A DNA stretch of 7,396 bases from Lachnospiraceae bacterium. Its GTDB lineage: Bacteria; Bacillota; Clostridia; Lachnospirales; Lachnospiraceae. The stretch covers positions 1 through 7,396 of the forward strand of contig CAAFNG010000234.1 in assembly GCA_900764225.1 (NCBI GenBank), written 5' to 3'. Shown here in pieces: positions 1 to 5,115 of the stretch. Under the pieces are notes generated by a model. It was given only the letters and a program-made list of their open reading frames with translations. It made no database searches and was not told where the DNA came from. The translations under genes were made by a program, and so were the position numbers. How positions within the stretch are numbered: position 1 is the first letter of the stretch; every line of letters starts with the position of its first letter.

Positions 1-29
1 CGGCAGCGTCAGATGTGTATAAGAGACAG
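1..29 (+). other. Nextera/Tn5 sequencing adapter remnant (artefact)
   Basis: Bases 11-29 read AGATGTGTATAAGAGACAG, the 19-bp Tn5 mosaic end used in Illumina Nextera libraries, and bases 1-10 read CGGCAGCGTC, the end of the Nextera Read 1 adapter arm. The match to the known adapter is continuous over all 29 bases. This is library-construction sequence left on the contig end, not genomic DNA. It puts a spurious GTG start at 15 in front of the truncated gene that follows. True contig sequence begins at 30. Confidence 0.97.
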
Positions 30-311
30 CTGTATGCAGCGAGGAATTTTTATACGGTACACCGTGAGCTTGCAGGCGGAAAGGGATTTGCAGACCTTGT
101 TTTTATTCCTCGAAAGAAATTCAGAGAAAAACCGGCACTTGTTGTAGAATTAAAATGGAATAAAAATGCCAGAGGAGCAATTGCTCAGATAAAAAACAAA
201 GAGTATTGCAGGGCATTGGAAGAATATCAGGGAAACCTTCTGCTGGTCGGTGTCAATTATGATACAAAAACAAAAGAACACGAATGTATAATAGAAAAAT
301 ATTCAAAATAA
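30..311 (+). CDS. PD-(D/E)XK nuclease-domain protein (PF08011/DUF1703 type), C-terminal fragment
   Basis: The 93 codons after the adapter encode the C-terminal nuclease-like domain typical of a large family of bacterial AAA-ATPase-like proteins (PF08011, PDDEXK_9, formerly DUF1703). The visible core is GKGFADLVF, with the motif Asp at 93-95, followed by PALVVELKW, which carries the E-x-K pair at 147-155. Next come the usual AIAQIKNKEY helix and the LLLVGVNYD strand, and the gene stops at 309-311. Whole family members are about 500-600 residues, so the N-terminal ATPase part (AAA-ATPase-like, DUF1703-associated) lies outside the contig. The in-frame GTG at 15 is inside the adapter and is not a start. 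The biological role of the family is not settled; these genes are abundant in Bacteroidetes and Clostridia, and a defence role is unproven. The family call is confident, function unknown. Confidence 0.85.
   Translation: MYAARNFYTVHRELAGGKGFADLVFIPRKKFREKPALVVELKWNKNARGAIAQIKNKEYCRALEEYQGNLLLVGVNYDTKTKEHECIIEKYSK
287..292 (+). promoter_or_regulatory. Possible -10 box for the PucR-type regulator
   Basis: A perfect TATAAT lies in the last codons of the nuclease gene, about 70 bases before the regulator's GTG at 360. No convincing -35 box is found 16-19 bases upstream, where the sequence is A-rich. It could serve the regulator with help from an activator, or be a chance match in AT-rich DNA. No terminator is visible between the two genes, so read-through from upstream is also possible. 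Confidence 0.25.
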
Positions 312-342
312 TAATGCAGTTTCACCGGAGAAGTGCATAGTC

Positions 343-348
343 AGGAGG
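343..348 (+). promoter_or_regulatory. Ribosome binding site choosing the GTG start at 360
   Basis: AGGAGG lies 11 bases before GTG 360. It falls downstream of the alternative GTG at 333, so it cannot serve that codon. It favours 360 over the ATG codons at 375 and 378, which have only GAGGAG touching or nearly touching them. A start at 360 also gives the N-terminus expected for the family, a short helix ending in PEL. Confidence 0.7.
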
Positions 349-359
349 AAGAAACAAAC

Positions 360-1580
360 GTGAATTGTGAGGAGATGATGCAGATTCCGGAGCTTTCAAA
401 ACACTTGAAACTGAAAGCAGGAAAGAGCGGCCTTCACCAGTTAGTCCGCTGGATCTATTTTGCGGACTGTCTGCAATGTGTCAAAAGCGAATACAGAATC
501 GAAAACTATATTCATGGCGGTGAATTTGTGTTTCTCTCTAATCCAAGCGTCACGGATGACCACCGGAAATTAATGTCACTGATTCATCAGATGTGTGAAC
601 ATGGTATTACTGCCCTTGGAATCAATGAAGGGCAGATATCAGAAGAGCTGATGCAGTATTGCGAGAAAAAAGGCCTCCCGCTTTTTGAACTTCCGGAGAA
701 ATATCCCTTGATCGATCTGTCACAGATCATTTGCCGCAGGCTTGTGTTGGAAGAAAATGACAGGAATGCTTCGGAACAGTTGTTTTCGTCCATTCTGGAT
801 GCGGAGCACTTAAGCCGGGAACGGGTGCTGGCTCAGGCCAGATACCTGAACATTGATCTTGAGGGAAGCTTTTTTGTGGCTGAGTTTGCGTTTGAAAGCA
901 ATACAGAAAACGGATGTGAGAGTGAAGATTCTCTGACTGTGGGACGGAATGTGAAGCGAATGATCCGAAGCGAATTTTCCGATATTATCAAAGAAGAGCT
1001 TCTGATCCTTCCACAGGCAGGCTCCATTCTTGCACTGATTCCAGAAAGAGAATCCGAAGAAGAGATAAAAAAACTTCTTTACAGAATTGCGGATAAAGCA
1101 CTAAAAGAATATGGAATGCTTCTCACGATAGGAGTGGGAAACAGCACGGCCTATCTGGATGAAGTAAGAAAAAGTCGTAATGAGGCCTCAGAAGCAATCA
1201 GAGCTGCAGCAGCGTCGGGGGCAAAAGGGCAGGTATTCTTTTTTAAAAATCAGGGAATCTACACCCTGCTTTCGCATGTGTATGATCCCAGAATTCTGGA
1301 TGCGTATATGGAAGAACAGATTGGAAAGCTACGCAAAGCAGATGAACTTAATAACGGAAACTTAAGTGAAACACTGGAGAATTATTTAAATTGCAATTGT
1401 AATGCCAAAAAAACAGCAGAAGAAATGTTTCTCCACCGGAATACCCTGAATTACAGACTGAAAAAGATCCGTGAGATACTGGACTGCGATTTCGAAGATC
1501 TGGACACATGCCTTGGGCTGAAGCTGGCATTTCTGATCAGAAGATATCGAAACACTGTGCACCGTGCACAAAAAATATGA
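360..1580 (+). CDS. PucR/CdaR-family transcriptional regulator
   Basis: This predicted 406-residue cytoplasmic DNA-binding regulator has the three-part PucR layout. Residues about 5-125 form the N-terminal purine-catabolism-type sensor domain (PF07905), seen in IPELSKHLKLKAGKSGL, VRWIYFADC and the GGEFVFLSNP and LPLFELPEKYPLIDL segments. The middle, around residues 150-310, is a degenerate GGDEF-like domain (GGDEF_2 / CdaR type) with LTIGVGNSTAYLDEVRKSRNEA near 255-276. Residues about 335-396 are the C-terminal PucR helix-turn-helix (PF13556), with the signature HRNTLNYRLKKI from residue 359. PucR of Bacillus subtilis controls purine use; other members control amino acid, GABA or sugar-acid catabolism. 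Here it sits directly before a GabT-like transaminase on the same strand, so an activator of that gene is the likeliest role (inference). Its last codons hold a 15-bp palindrome that could be its own target. The GTG start at 360 is chosen from the AGGAGG at 343-348. Confidence 0.9.
   Translation: MNCEEMMQIPELSKHLKLKAGKSGLHQLVRWIYFADCLQCVKSEYRIENYIHGGEFVFLSNPSVTDDHRKLMSLIHQMCEHGITALGINEGQISEELMQYCEKKGLPLFELPEKYPLIDLSQIICRRLVLEENDRNASEQLFSSILDAEHLSRERVLAQARYLNIDLEGSFFVAEFAFESNTENGCESEDSLTVGRNVKRMIRSEFSDIIKEELLILPQAGSILALIPERESEEEIKKLLYRIADKALKEYGMLLTIGVGNSTAYLDEVRKSRNEASEAIRAAAASGAKGQVFFFKNQGIYTLLSHVYDPRILDAYMEEQIGKLRKADELNNGNLSETLENYLNCNCNAKKTAEEMFLHRNTLNYRLKKIREILDCDFEDLDTCLGLKLAFLIRRYRNTVHRAQKI
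1556..1570. promoter_or_regulatory. 15-bp palindrome, candidate regulator operator
   Basis: TGTGCAC and GTGCACA are perfect inverted arms of 7 bp around one central C. The site lies in the last codons of the PucR-type gene, and its centre is about 65 bases upstream of the transcription start predicted for the transaminase promoter, a usual place for an activator. The sequence shows the symmetry; binding by the neighbouring regulator is inference. It could also be a coincidence of the codons for TVHRAQ. Confidence 0.4.
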
Positions 1581-1593
1581 TACACCGGGCATA

Positions 1594-1621
1594 TTGCTTT
1601 CAAATAGAAAAGTGCTATAAT
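1594..1621 (+). promoter_or_regulatory. Extended -10 promoter for the transaminase gene
   Basis: A -35-like TTGCTT (1594-1599) and a perfect TATAAT (1616-1621) are separated by 16 bases, and TG at 1613-1614 makes an extended -10 (TGCTATAAT). Transcription would begin near 1628, leaving a leader of roughly 97 bases before the ATG at 1725. A 12-bp perfect palindrome, ATTTAGCTAAAT (1620-1631), overlaps the -10 and the start point and could be an operator. The promoter lies upstream of the terminator-like hairpin at 1660-1695, so any transcript must pass that hairpin to reach the gene. Confidence 0.65.
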
Positions 1622-1659
1622 TTAGCTAAATCAAAAAAGAACAACAGACAAATGACAAA

Positions 1660-1695
1660 GGCGTCAGATAATTACTTATCTGGCGTCTGTTTTTT
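1660..1695 (+). terminator. Terminator-like hairpin in the gabT leader (end of pucR-type unit or attenuator)
   Basis: GGCGTCAGATAA (1660-1671) pairs over 12 positions with TTATCTGGCGTC (1676-1687), with two G-U pairs and a TTAC loop. A T-run at 1690-1695 follows after TG. This is a good intrinsic terminator shape. It can end the upstream regulator transcript, but it also lies between the transaminase promoter and its start codon. An upstream AACAGAC (1643-1649) is complementary to GTCTGTT (1685-1691), which contains the distal end of the stem, so a competing fold is possible but short. Confidence 0.7.
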
Positions 1696-1724
1696 GTTTC
1701 GGGAGATAGAAGGAGGAGTACATT

Positions 1725-3098
1725 ATGACAACAGCAGAATTAGCAACCGCATTACCGGAGATCGTAACCGCACAGGTACCAGGACCGAAATCAAAAGAGC
1801 TTCTGGACAGAAGAGATGAGGCAATCCCGAAAGCATTATGTGGAAAAACATATCCGATCTGCATCAAACAGGGATCAGGAGCAATGTTTGAAGACCTGGA
1901 CGGAAATAAATTCCTTGACTGGGTCGGTGGTGTCGGTGTTCTGAATATCGGATACTCCAATCCGGAAGTGATCAAGACAGTAAAGAAACAGACCGAGAAA
2001 TATTTCCATACGATCTTTAATGTATATGTACATGACGGATATGTAACACTGGCAGAGAGACTGAATGAGATCATGCCATGTAAGGGAGACAAAAAGAAAA
2101 CATATTTTGCAAACTCCGGTGCCGAGTGTGATGAGAACGCCATCAAGATCGCAAAAGCATTTACAAAGAGAAGCGGCGTGATCTGCTTCACAGGTGCATT
2201 CCATGGAAGAACAAACCTGACCATGGCACTGACCGCGAAAAAAGCATATGCCGTTGGCATGGGACCGTTCCCGGCAGGAATCTTCCGTGCACCATATCCA
2301 TATGTTTACCGTGCACCAAAAGGCTACACAGAGGCTGAGGCAATCCAGTATTACATAGATGAGCTCCAGAGAATTTTTGACGAGGGAGCACCGGCAAGCG
2401 AGATCGCATGTATGATCGTAGAGCCATTCCAGGGCGAGGGCGGATTTATCCCGGCACCGATCGAGTGGGTCAAAGCGGTCCGCAAGATCTGTGATGATAA
2501 CGGAATCCTGATGATCGCAGATGAAGTTCAGTGCGGTAACTGTAGAACCGGTAAATATTACGCATCTGAGTACTGGGCAGAGGCAGGTGCAGCACCGGAT
2601 ATCATCACAACAGCAAAATCCCTTGGCGCAGGCCTTCCAATCTCAGCGATCACAGCAAGAACAGAGATCATGGATGCAGCACCGGCAGGAACCATCGGCG
2701 GAACCTTCTGCGGTAACCCGGTTTCCTGTGCAGCAGCTCTGGCTGTTATGGATGTGATGAAACGTGACGACTATGCCGGAAAAGCAAGACACATCGGCGA
2801 AGTTGTGATGAAACGCTACAAAGAGCTTCAGGAAAAATATCCGGTTATTGGTGATGTCCGTGGACTTGGCGCGATGATCGGTATCGAGCTTGTAAAAGAC
2901 AAAGAGACAAAAGAGCCTGCTACAGAGCTCGCAGCCAGACTGATCCAGAATGCGATCCAGAAAGGACTTCTCCTTGAAAACTGTGGAACAGCCGGCAATG
3001 TAGTTCGTTTCCTCGCACCGCTTACCATGACAGATGAGCAGATGGAGAAAGGGCTGGAGATCTTCGAGGCATCTCTGAAAGAAGCAATGGAAGCATAA
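1725..3098 (+). CDS. gabT: GabT-like class III aminotransferase (4-aminobutyrate--2-oxoglutarate transaminase type)
   Basis: This 457-residue PLP-dependent transaminase belongs to class III (fold type I). The expected reaction moves the amino group of GABA, or a related omega-amino acid, to 2-oxoglutarate, giving succinate semialdehyde and glutamate in the cytosol. Visible landmarks are LDWVGGVGVLNIGYSNPEV near the N-terminus, the cofactor phosphate segment NSGAECDENAIKIA (from N130), FTGAFHGRTNLTMALT, IVEPFQGEGGF, and DEVQ with the PLP-ring Asp at 266 and Gln 269. Also seen are the Schiff-base Lys 298 in TTAKSLGAGLP, GTFCGNPVSCAAALAV and GDVRGLGAMIGIEL. Length is slightly above E. coli GabT (about 426) because of an N-terminal extension. 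AAGGAGGAG lies 8 bases before the ATG. Odd point: the loop after DEVQ reads CGNCRTG, where GabT-type enzymes usually have a Gly-rich loop such as GFGRTG, giving a local C-x-x-C. GABA is the best substrate guess from overall similarity; ornithine, putrescine or beta-alanine cannot be excluded. No succinate semialdehyde dehydrogenase lies in the window. Confidence 0.88.
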   Translation: MTTAELATALPEIVTAQVPGPKSKELLDRRDEAIPKALCGKTYPICIKQGSGAMFEDLDGNKFLDWVGGVGVLNIGYSNPEVIKTVKKQTEKYFHTIFNVYVHDGYVTLAERLNEIMPCKGDKKKTYFANSGAECDENAIKIAKAFTKRSGVICFTGAFHGRTNLTMALTAKKAYAVGMGPFPAGIFRAPYPYVYRAPKGYTEAEAIQYYIDELQRIFDEGAPASEIACMIVEPFQGEGGFIPAPIEWVKAVRKICDDNGILMIADEVQCGNCRTGKYYASEYWAEAGAAPDIITTAKSLGAGLPISAITARTEIMDAAPAGTIGGTFCGNPVSCAAALAVMDVMKRDDYAGKARHIGEVVMKRYKELQEKYPVIGDVRGLGAMIGIELVKDKETKEPATELAARLIQNAIQKGLLLENCGTAGNVVRFLAPLTMTDEQMEKGLEIFEASLKEAMEA

Positions 3099-3110
3099 AT
3101 AAAATCCGAG

Positions 3111-3160
3111 GATCCGCTGTTCTGCCTGCAAGGATGCAGGAAAATGAGCAGCGGATTTTT
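3111..3160 (+). terminator. Two-tier terminator hairpin after gabT
   Basis: The outer stem ATCCGCTGTTC (3112-3122) pairs with GAGCAGCGGAT (3146-3156) over 11 positions with one G-U pair. Inside it, CCTGCA (3125-3130) pairs with TGCAGG (3135-3140) around an AGGA loop. TTTTT at 3156-3160 follows the GC-rich stem. This should end or reduce transcription after the transaminase gene. Only 33 bases separate it from the transporter start and no good promoter is seen there, so the transporter probably depends on read-through. Confidence 0.8.
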
Positions 3161-3193
3161 GTCTGTATAGATGGGAAAAAGAGGAGGTTTTAT

Positions 3194-3538
3194 ATGGAAC
3201 AGAAATCAAAGTTTGATAAAGTAATGGGTGCCTGGGATATCCTGGTCATTGCTTTTGGAGCGATGATCGGATGGGGCTGGGTCATTAATTCCGGAGACTG
3301 GATCACAACAGCCGGTTTCGCCGGCTCCATGATCGCCATGCTGATCGGTGGAGTGATGGTATTCTTTGTGGGACTCACCTATGCAGAGCTGACATCTGCA
3401 ATGCCGCAGTGCGGTGGTGAGCATGTGTTCAGCTACCGCGCCATGGGACCTACAGGGTCTTTTGTTTGTACCTGGATGATCATTCTGGGATATGTGGCAA
3501 CACGACCATTATTCTTGGTGTGGGCGTTGCGATCCTGA
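3194..3538 (+). CDS. APC-family amino acid transporter, N-terminal fragment (TM1-TM3)
   Basis: The fragment starts at ATG 3194, behind AGGAGG at 3182-3187 with 6 bases of spacing; an upstream in-frame ATG at 3134 lies inside the terminator hairpin and has no such site. It encodes 114 residues. WDILVIAFGAMIGWGWVINSGDWI is TM1 with the unwound G-A-M-I-G-W-G-W motif that binds the substrate carboxylate in APC transporters. GFAGSMIAMLIGGVMVFFVGLTYAELTSAMPQCGGEHVFSYRAMG covers TM2 and the conserved AEL...P...GG loop. TM3 begins at TGSFVCTWMIILGYV and then fails. The last 14 or so residues (after GYV at about 3496) are out of frame and meaningless. A 3-helix stub cannot transport by itself. Confidence 0.8.
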   Translation: MEQKSKFDKVMGAWDILVIAFGAMIGWGWVINSGDWITTAGFAGSMIAMLIGGVMVFFVGLTYAELTSAMPQCGGEHVFSYRAMGPTGSFVCTWMIILGYVATRPLFLVWALRS

Positions 3539-5115
3539 TCACGATCATCAATATAAGGGGTGCAAAAACAGCAGCCATTCTCCAGACAGTTCTGACAGCC
3601 ATCATTGCCATCGCCGGAATCCTTCTGGTGGTTGGTTCTGCTGTAAATGGAGATGCCGGAAATATTACAGGCCAGATCATTGGATTTGATGTTATCCCAC
3701 AGGCAGCCGAGGAGATCGATGTTCCCTATAAGAAGATCGGAAAGATCATGCTGCTTTCCATTTTTCTTGCAGTAGCCTGGTACCTGTTGATTATTTTTGC
3801 AGTCTGCTATATTATGCCGCAGAGTGCGATTGTCGGGGAGATGAACTCCCAGAATGGACTTGTCTCTGCAAAGGCCATAGAGATCGCGTTCCGGTCGCCA
3901 CTTATGGGAAAGGTTCTGATCATTGGTGGTTTGTGTGGAATCATTACTTCCTGGAATTCTTTCCTGATGGGCGGAAGCCGTGCACTTTATTCCATGGGCG
4001 AATCCCTGATGATTCCGAAGATGTTCGGAAAGCTTGGAAAAAACAAAACTCCGGGAGCCGCGATCATTCTCTGCGGAATCGCCTGCGTGGCAGCTCCGTT
4101 CTTCGGAAGAGGCGTTCTTGTATGGCTGGTTGATGCAGCATCTTTTGGCTGCGTGATTGCCTATATGTTTGTGTCCATTTCCTTCTGTATTCTCCGGAAA
4201 AAGAAACCGGAGATGGAAAGACCATACAAGGTAAAAGCCGGTGGCTTTGTAGGTGCGATGGCTGTGATCATGGCCGGATTCATGACACTTCTCTATATCA
4301 TTCCTGCATCCTTCTCCGCAGCACTGGTATGGCAGGAATGGGTCGTAGTAGGAATCTGGCTTGCACTTGGCGTATTTTTCTACTTTTATTCCAAGAAAAA
4401 ATACGGCGAGGAATTTGGCCGCGATATCTTTATTGTAGATGAGACAAAGGCTGCACCGGAAGAACCGGTGGCACTGCCTGACGCAAAGTATCCGGACAGA
4501 CATTTTGTTATTACGGTTGGATGTGAGTATGGAAGCGGCGGTCCGGAGATCGCCAGAATGGTTGTAAATTATTTCGGAATAGAGTATTACGACAGAGACC
4601 TGGTAGATAAAGTTGTTCAGGAAATCGGTGTTGACAAGGGACTGGTAGAGGAAGCAGATACCAGGATCGGTGTCCGTTATGCGTTTGATACCTCCTATGG
4701 TGTCCGTTACGCAAACCTTTCCAACCGAGTTATTGATGCTCAGTTCCAGGCTATCCATGAATTTGCAAAGAATTCCTGCGTGATCGTAGGACGAAGCAGC
4801 GATTATATCCTGAAAGACAGCCAGGATGTGATGAACATATTCATCTATGCACCGAAGACTGATGAGATTGCGGCCGTAATGAAAAAGACCGGCTTAAATC
4901 AGCACAAAGCTGAGGAAGAATGGGAAAATGTAGAAAAATCCCAGCACGCAAGACACGAGTACATCACAGGCAAAAAACGTGGTGACCGTCATACCCGCGA
5001 TGTCCTTTTAAACAGCAGTCTTCTTGGCTGGGAAGCAACCGCTCAGTTTATTGAAGAACTGGTAGAGCGGAAGTTTGATCTGAAGGATGAGAAAGAACTT
5101 CTGAAGGAAGCTTAG
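3466..5115 (+). CDS. APC-family transporter C-terminal part (TM4-TM12) fused to a cytidylate-kinase-like domain
   Basis: The open frame runs from a TTG at 3466, but homology begins only near 3499 (NTTIILGVGVAILITIINIRGAK, TM4), so no natural start is visible: no ribosome site is present and the first in-frame ATG is at 3748, inside TM7. Following segments are TM5 (ILQTVLTAIIAIAGILLVV), the rest of TM6 with its loop (IIGFDVIPQAAEEIDVPYKKIGK, strongly APC), TM7 (MLLSIFLAVAWYLLIIFAV), TM8 (VLIIGGLCGIITSWNSFLM), TM9-TM10, then TM11 and TM12 ending near 4390. The hydrophobic core between TM5 and GFDVIPQ is much shorter than in APC members: the first half of TM6 is absent. A charged linker of about 40 residues, with no internal start, leads in frame into the kinase-like domain at about 4498-5112. 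An even number of helices would place that domain in the cytosol. Substrate is unknown; the gabT neighbour makes GABA or glutamate a guess. Confidence 0.8.
   Translation: MYLDDHSGICGNTTIILGVGVAILITIINIRGAKTAAILQTVLTAIIAIAGILLVVGSAVNGDAGNITGQIIGFDVIPQAAEEIDVPYKKIGKIMLLSIFLAVAWYLLIIFAVCYIMPQSAIVGEMNSQNGLVSAKAIEIAFRSPLMGKVLIIGGLCGIITSWNSFLMGGSRALYSMGESLMIPKMFGKLGKNKTPGAAIILCGIACVAAPFFGRGVLVWLVDAASFGCVIAYMFVSISFCILRKKKPEMERPYKVKAGGFVGAMAVIMAGFMTLLYIIPASFSAALVWQEWVVVGIWLALGVFFYFYSKKKYGEEFGRDIFIVDETKAAPEEPVALPDAKYPDRHFVITVGCEYGSGGPEIARMVVNYFGIEYYDRDLVDKVVQEIGVDKGLVEEADTRIGVRYAFDTSYGVRYANLSNRVIDAQFQAIHEFAKNSCVIVGRSSDYILKDSQDVMNIFIYAPKTDEIAAVMKKTGLNQHKAEEEWENVEKSQHARHEYITGKKRGDRHTRDVLLNSSLLGWEATAQFIEELVERKFDLKDEKELLKEA
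4498..5112 (+). other. Cytidylate-kinase-like P-loop domain (PF13189 type) at the transporter C-terminus
   Basis: About 205 residues match the stand-alone cytidylate-kinase-like family. The first strand and P-loop read FVITVGCEYGSGGPEIARM (4504-4560). The family YYDRDLVDKV follows the second strand, then CVIVGRSSDYIL (4777-4812), IFIYAP, and the C-terminal RGDRHTRDVLLNSSLLGWEATAQFI, the counterpart of the GDRxxYxLxLNSSLLGxEGxA segment of relatives. The family lacks the usual P-loop Lys, and relatives commonly have Arg or His after GSGG; here it is Pro. The true substrate of this family is unknown. As a transporter tail it may act as a nucleotide-dependent regulator or sensor rather than a metabolic enzyme (inference). 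Confidence 0.85.

Larger units (their letters stand above)
3194..5115 (+). pseudogene. Interrupted APC transporter / cytidylate-kinase-like fusion gene
   Basis: Two reading frames that together form one gene are listed separately below. Frame A (from 3194) carries the start and TM1-TM3 and reaches a TGA at 3536-3538. Frame B carries TM4 to the stop at 5113-5115. The switch lies near 3490-3508, where homology to the APC fold jumps from TM3 straight to TM4, so bases are missing in a number not divisible by three. A further in-frame loss near 3665-3682 is likely. Everything after the break stays open for over 1.6 kb, so the damage is recent or is an assembly error. Confidence 0.75.

Noticed and set aside
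15..17. GTG as the start of a complete 98-residue protein
   Set aside because: The codon lies inside the adapter; the protein is a truncated nuclease-domain C-terminus.
30..311. Nuclease fragment as part of a new defence system
   Set aside because: The PF08011-type domain is common in ordinary Clostridia and Bacteroidetes; the rest of the gene and its other neighbours are missing, so no system can be argued.
1676..2260. 194-codon minus-strand open frame
   Set aside because: Shadow of the gabT-like gene and its leader; composition does not resemble a real protein family and no start signal is present.
3134..3193. Upstream in-frame ATG at 3134 as start of the transporter
   Set aside because: It lies within the terminator hairpin and would add 20 charged residues; ATG 3194 has AGGAGG at proper spacing and the family N-terminus.
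2643..3209. 188-codon minus-strand open frame across the gabT end
   Set aside because: It is antisense to a clear transaminase and crosses a terminator hairpin; no start signal or domain.
3478..3681. GATCATT near both deletion junctions (3478-3484 and 3675-3681) as recombination microhomology
   Set aside because: The same heptamer occurs elsewhere in the gene because of Ile-Ile codons, so it is not evidence for a mechanism.
3433..4758. Long 441-codon open frame on the minus strand
   Set aside because: It is antisense to the transporter-kinase gene, has Cys/His/Asn-rich composition typical of shadow frames, no recognisable domain and no ribosome site.
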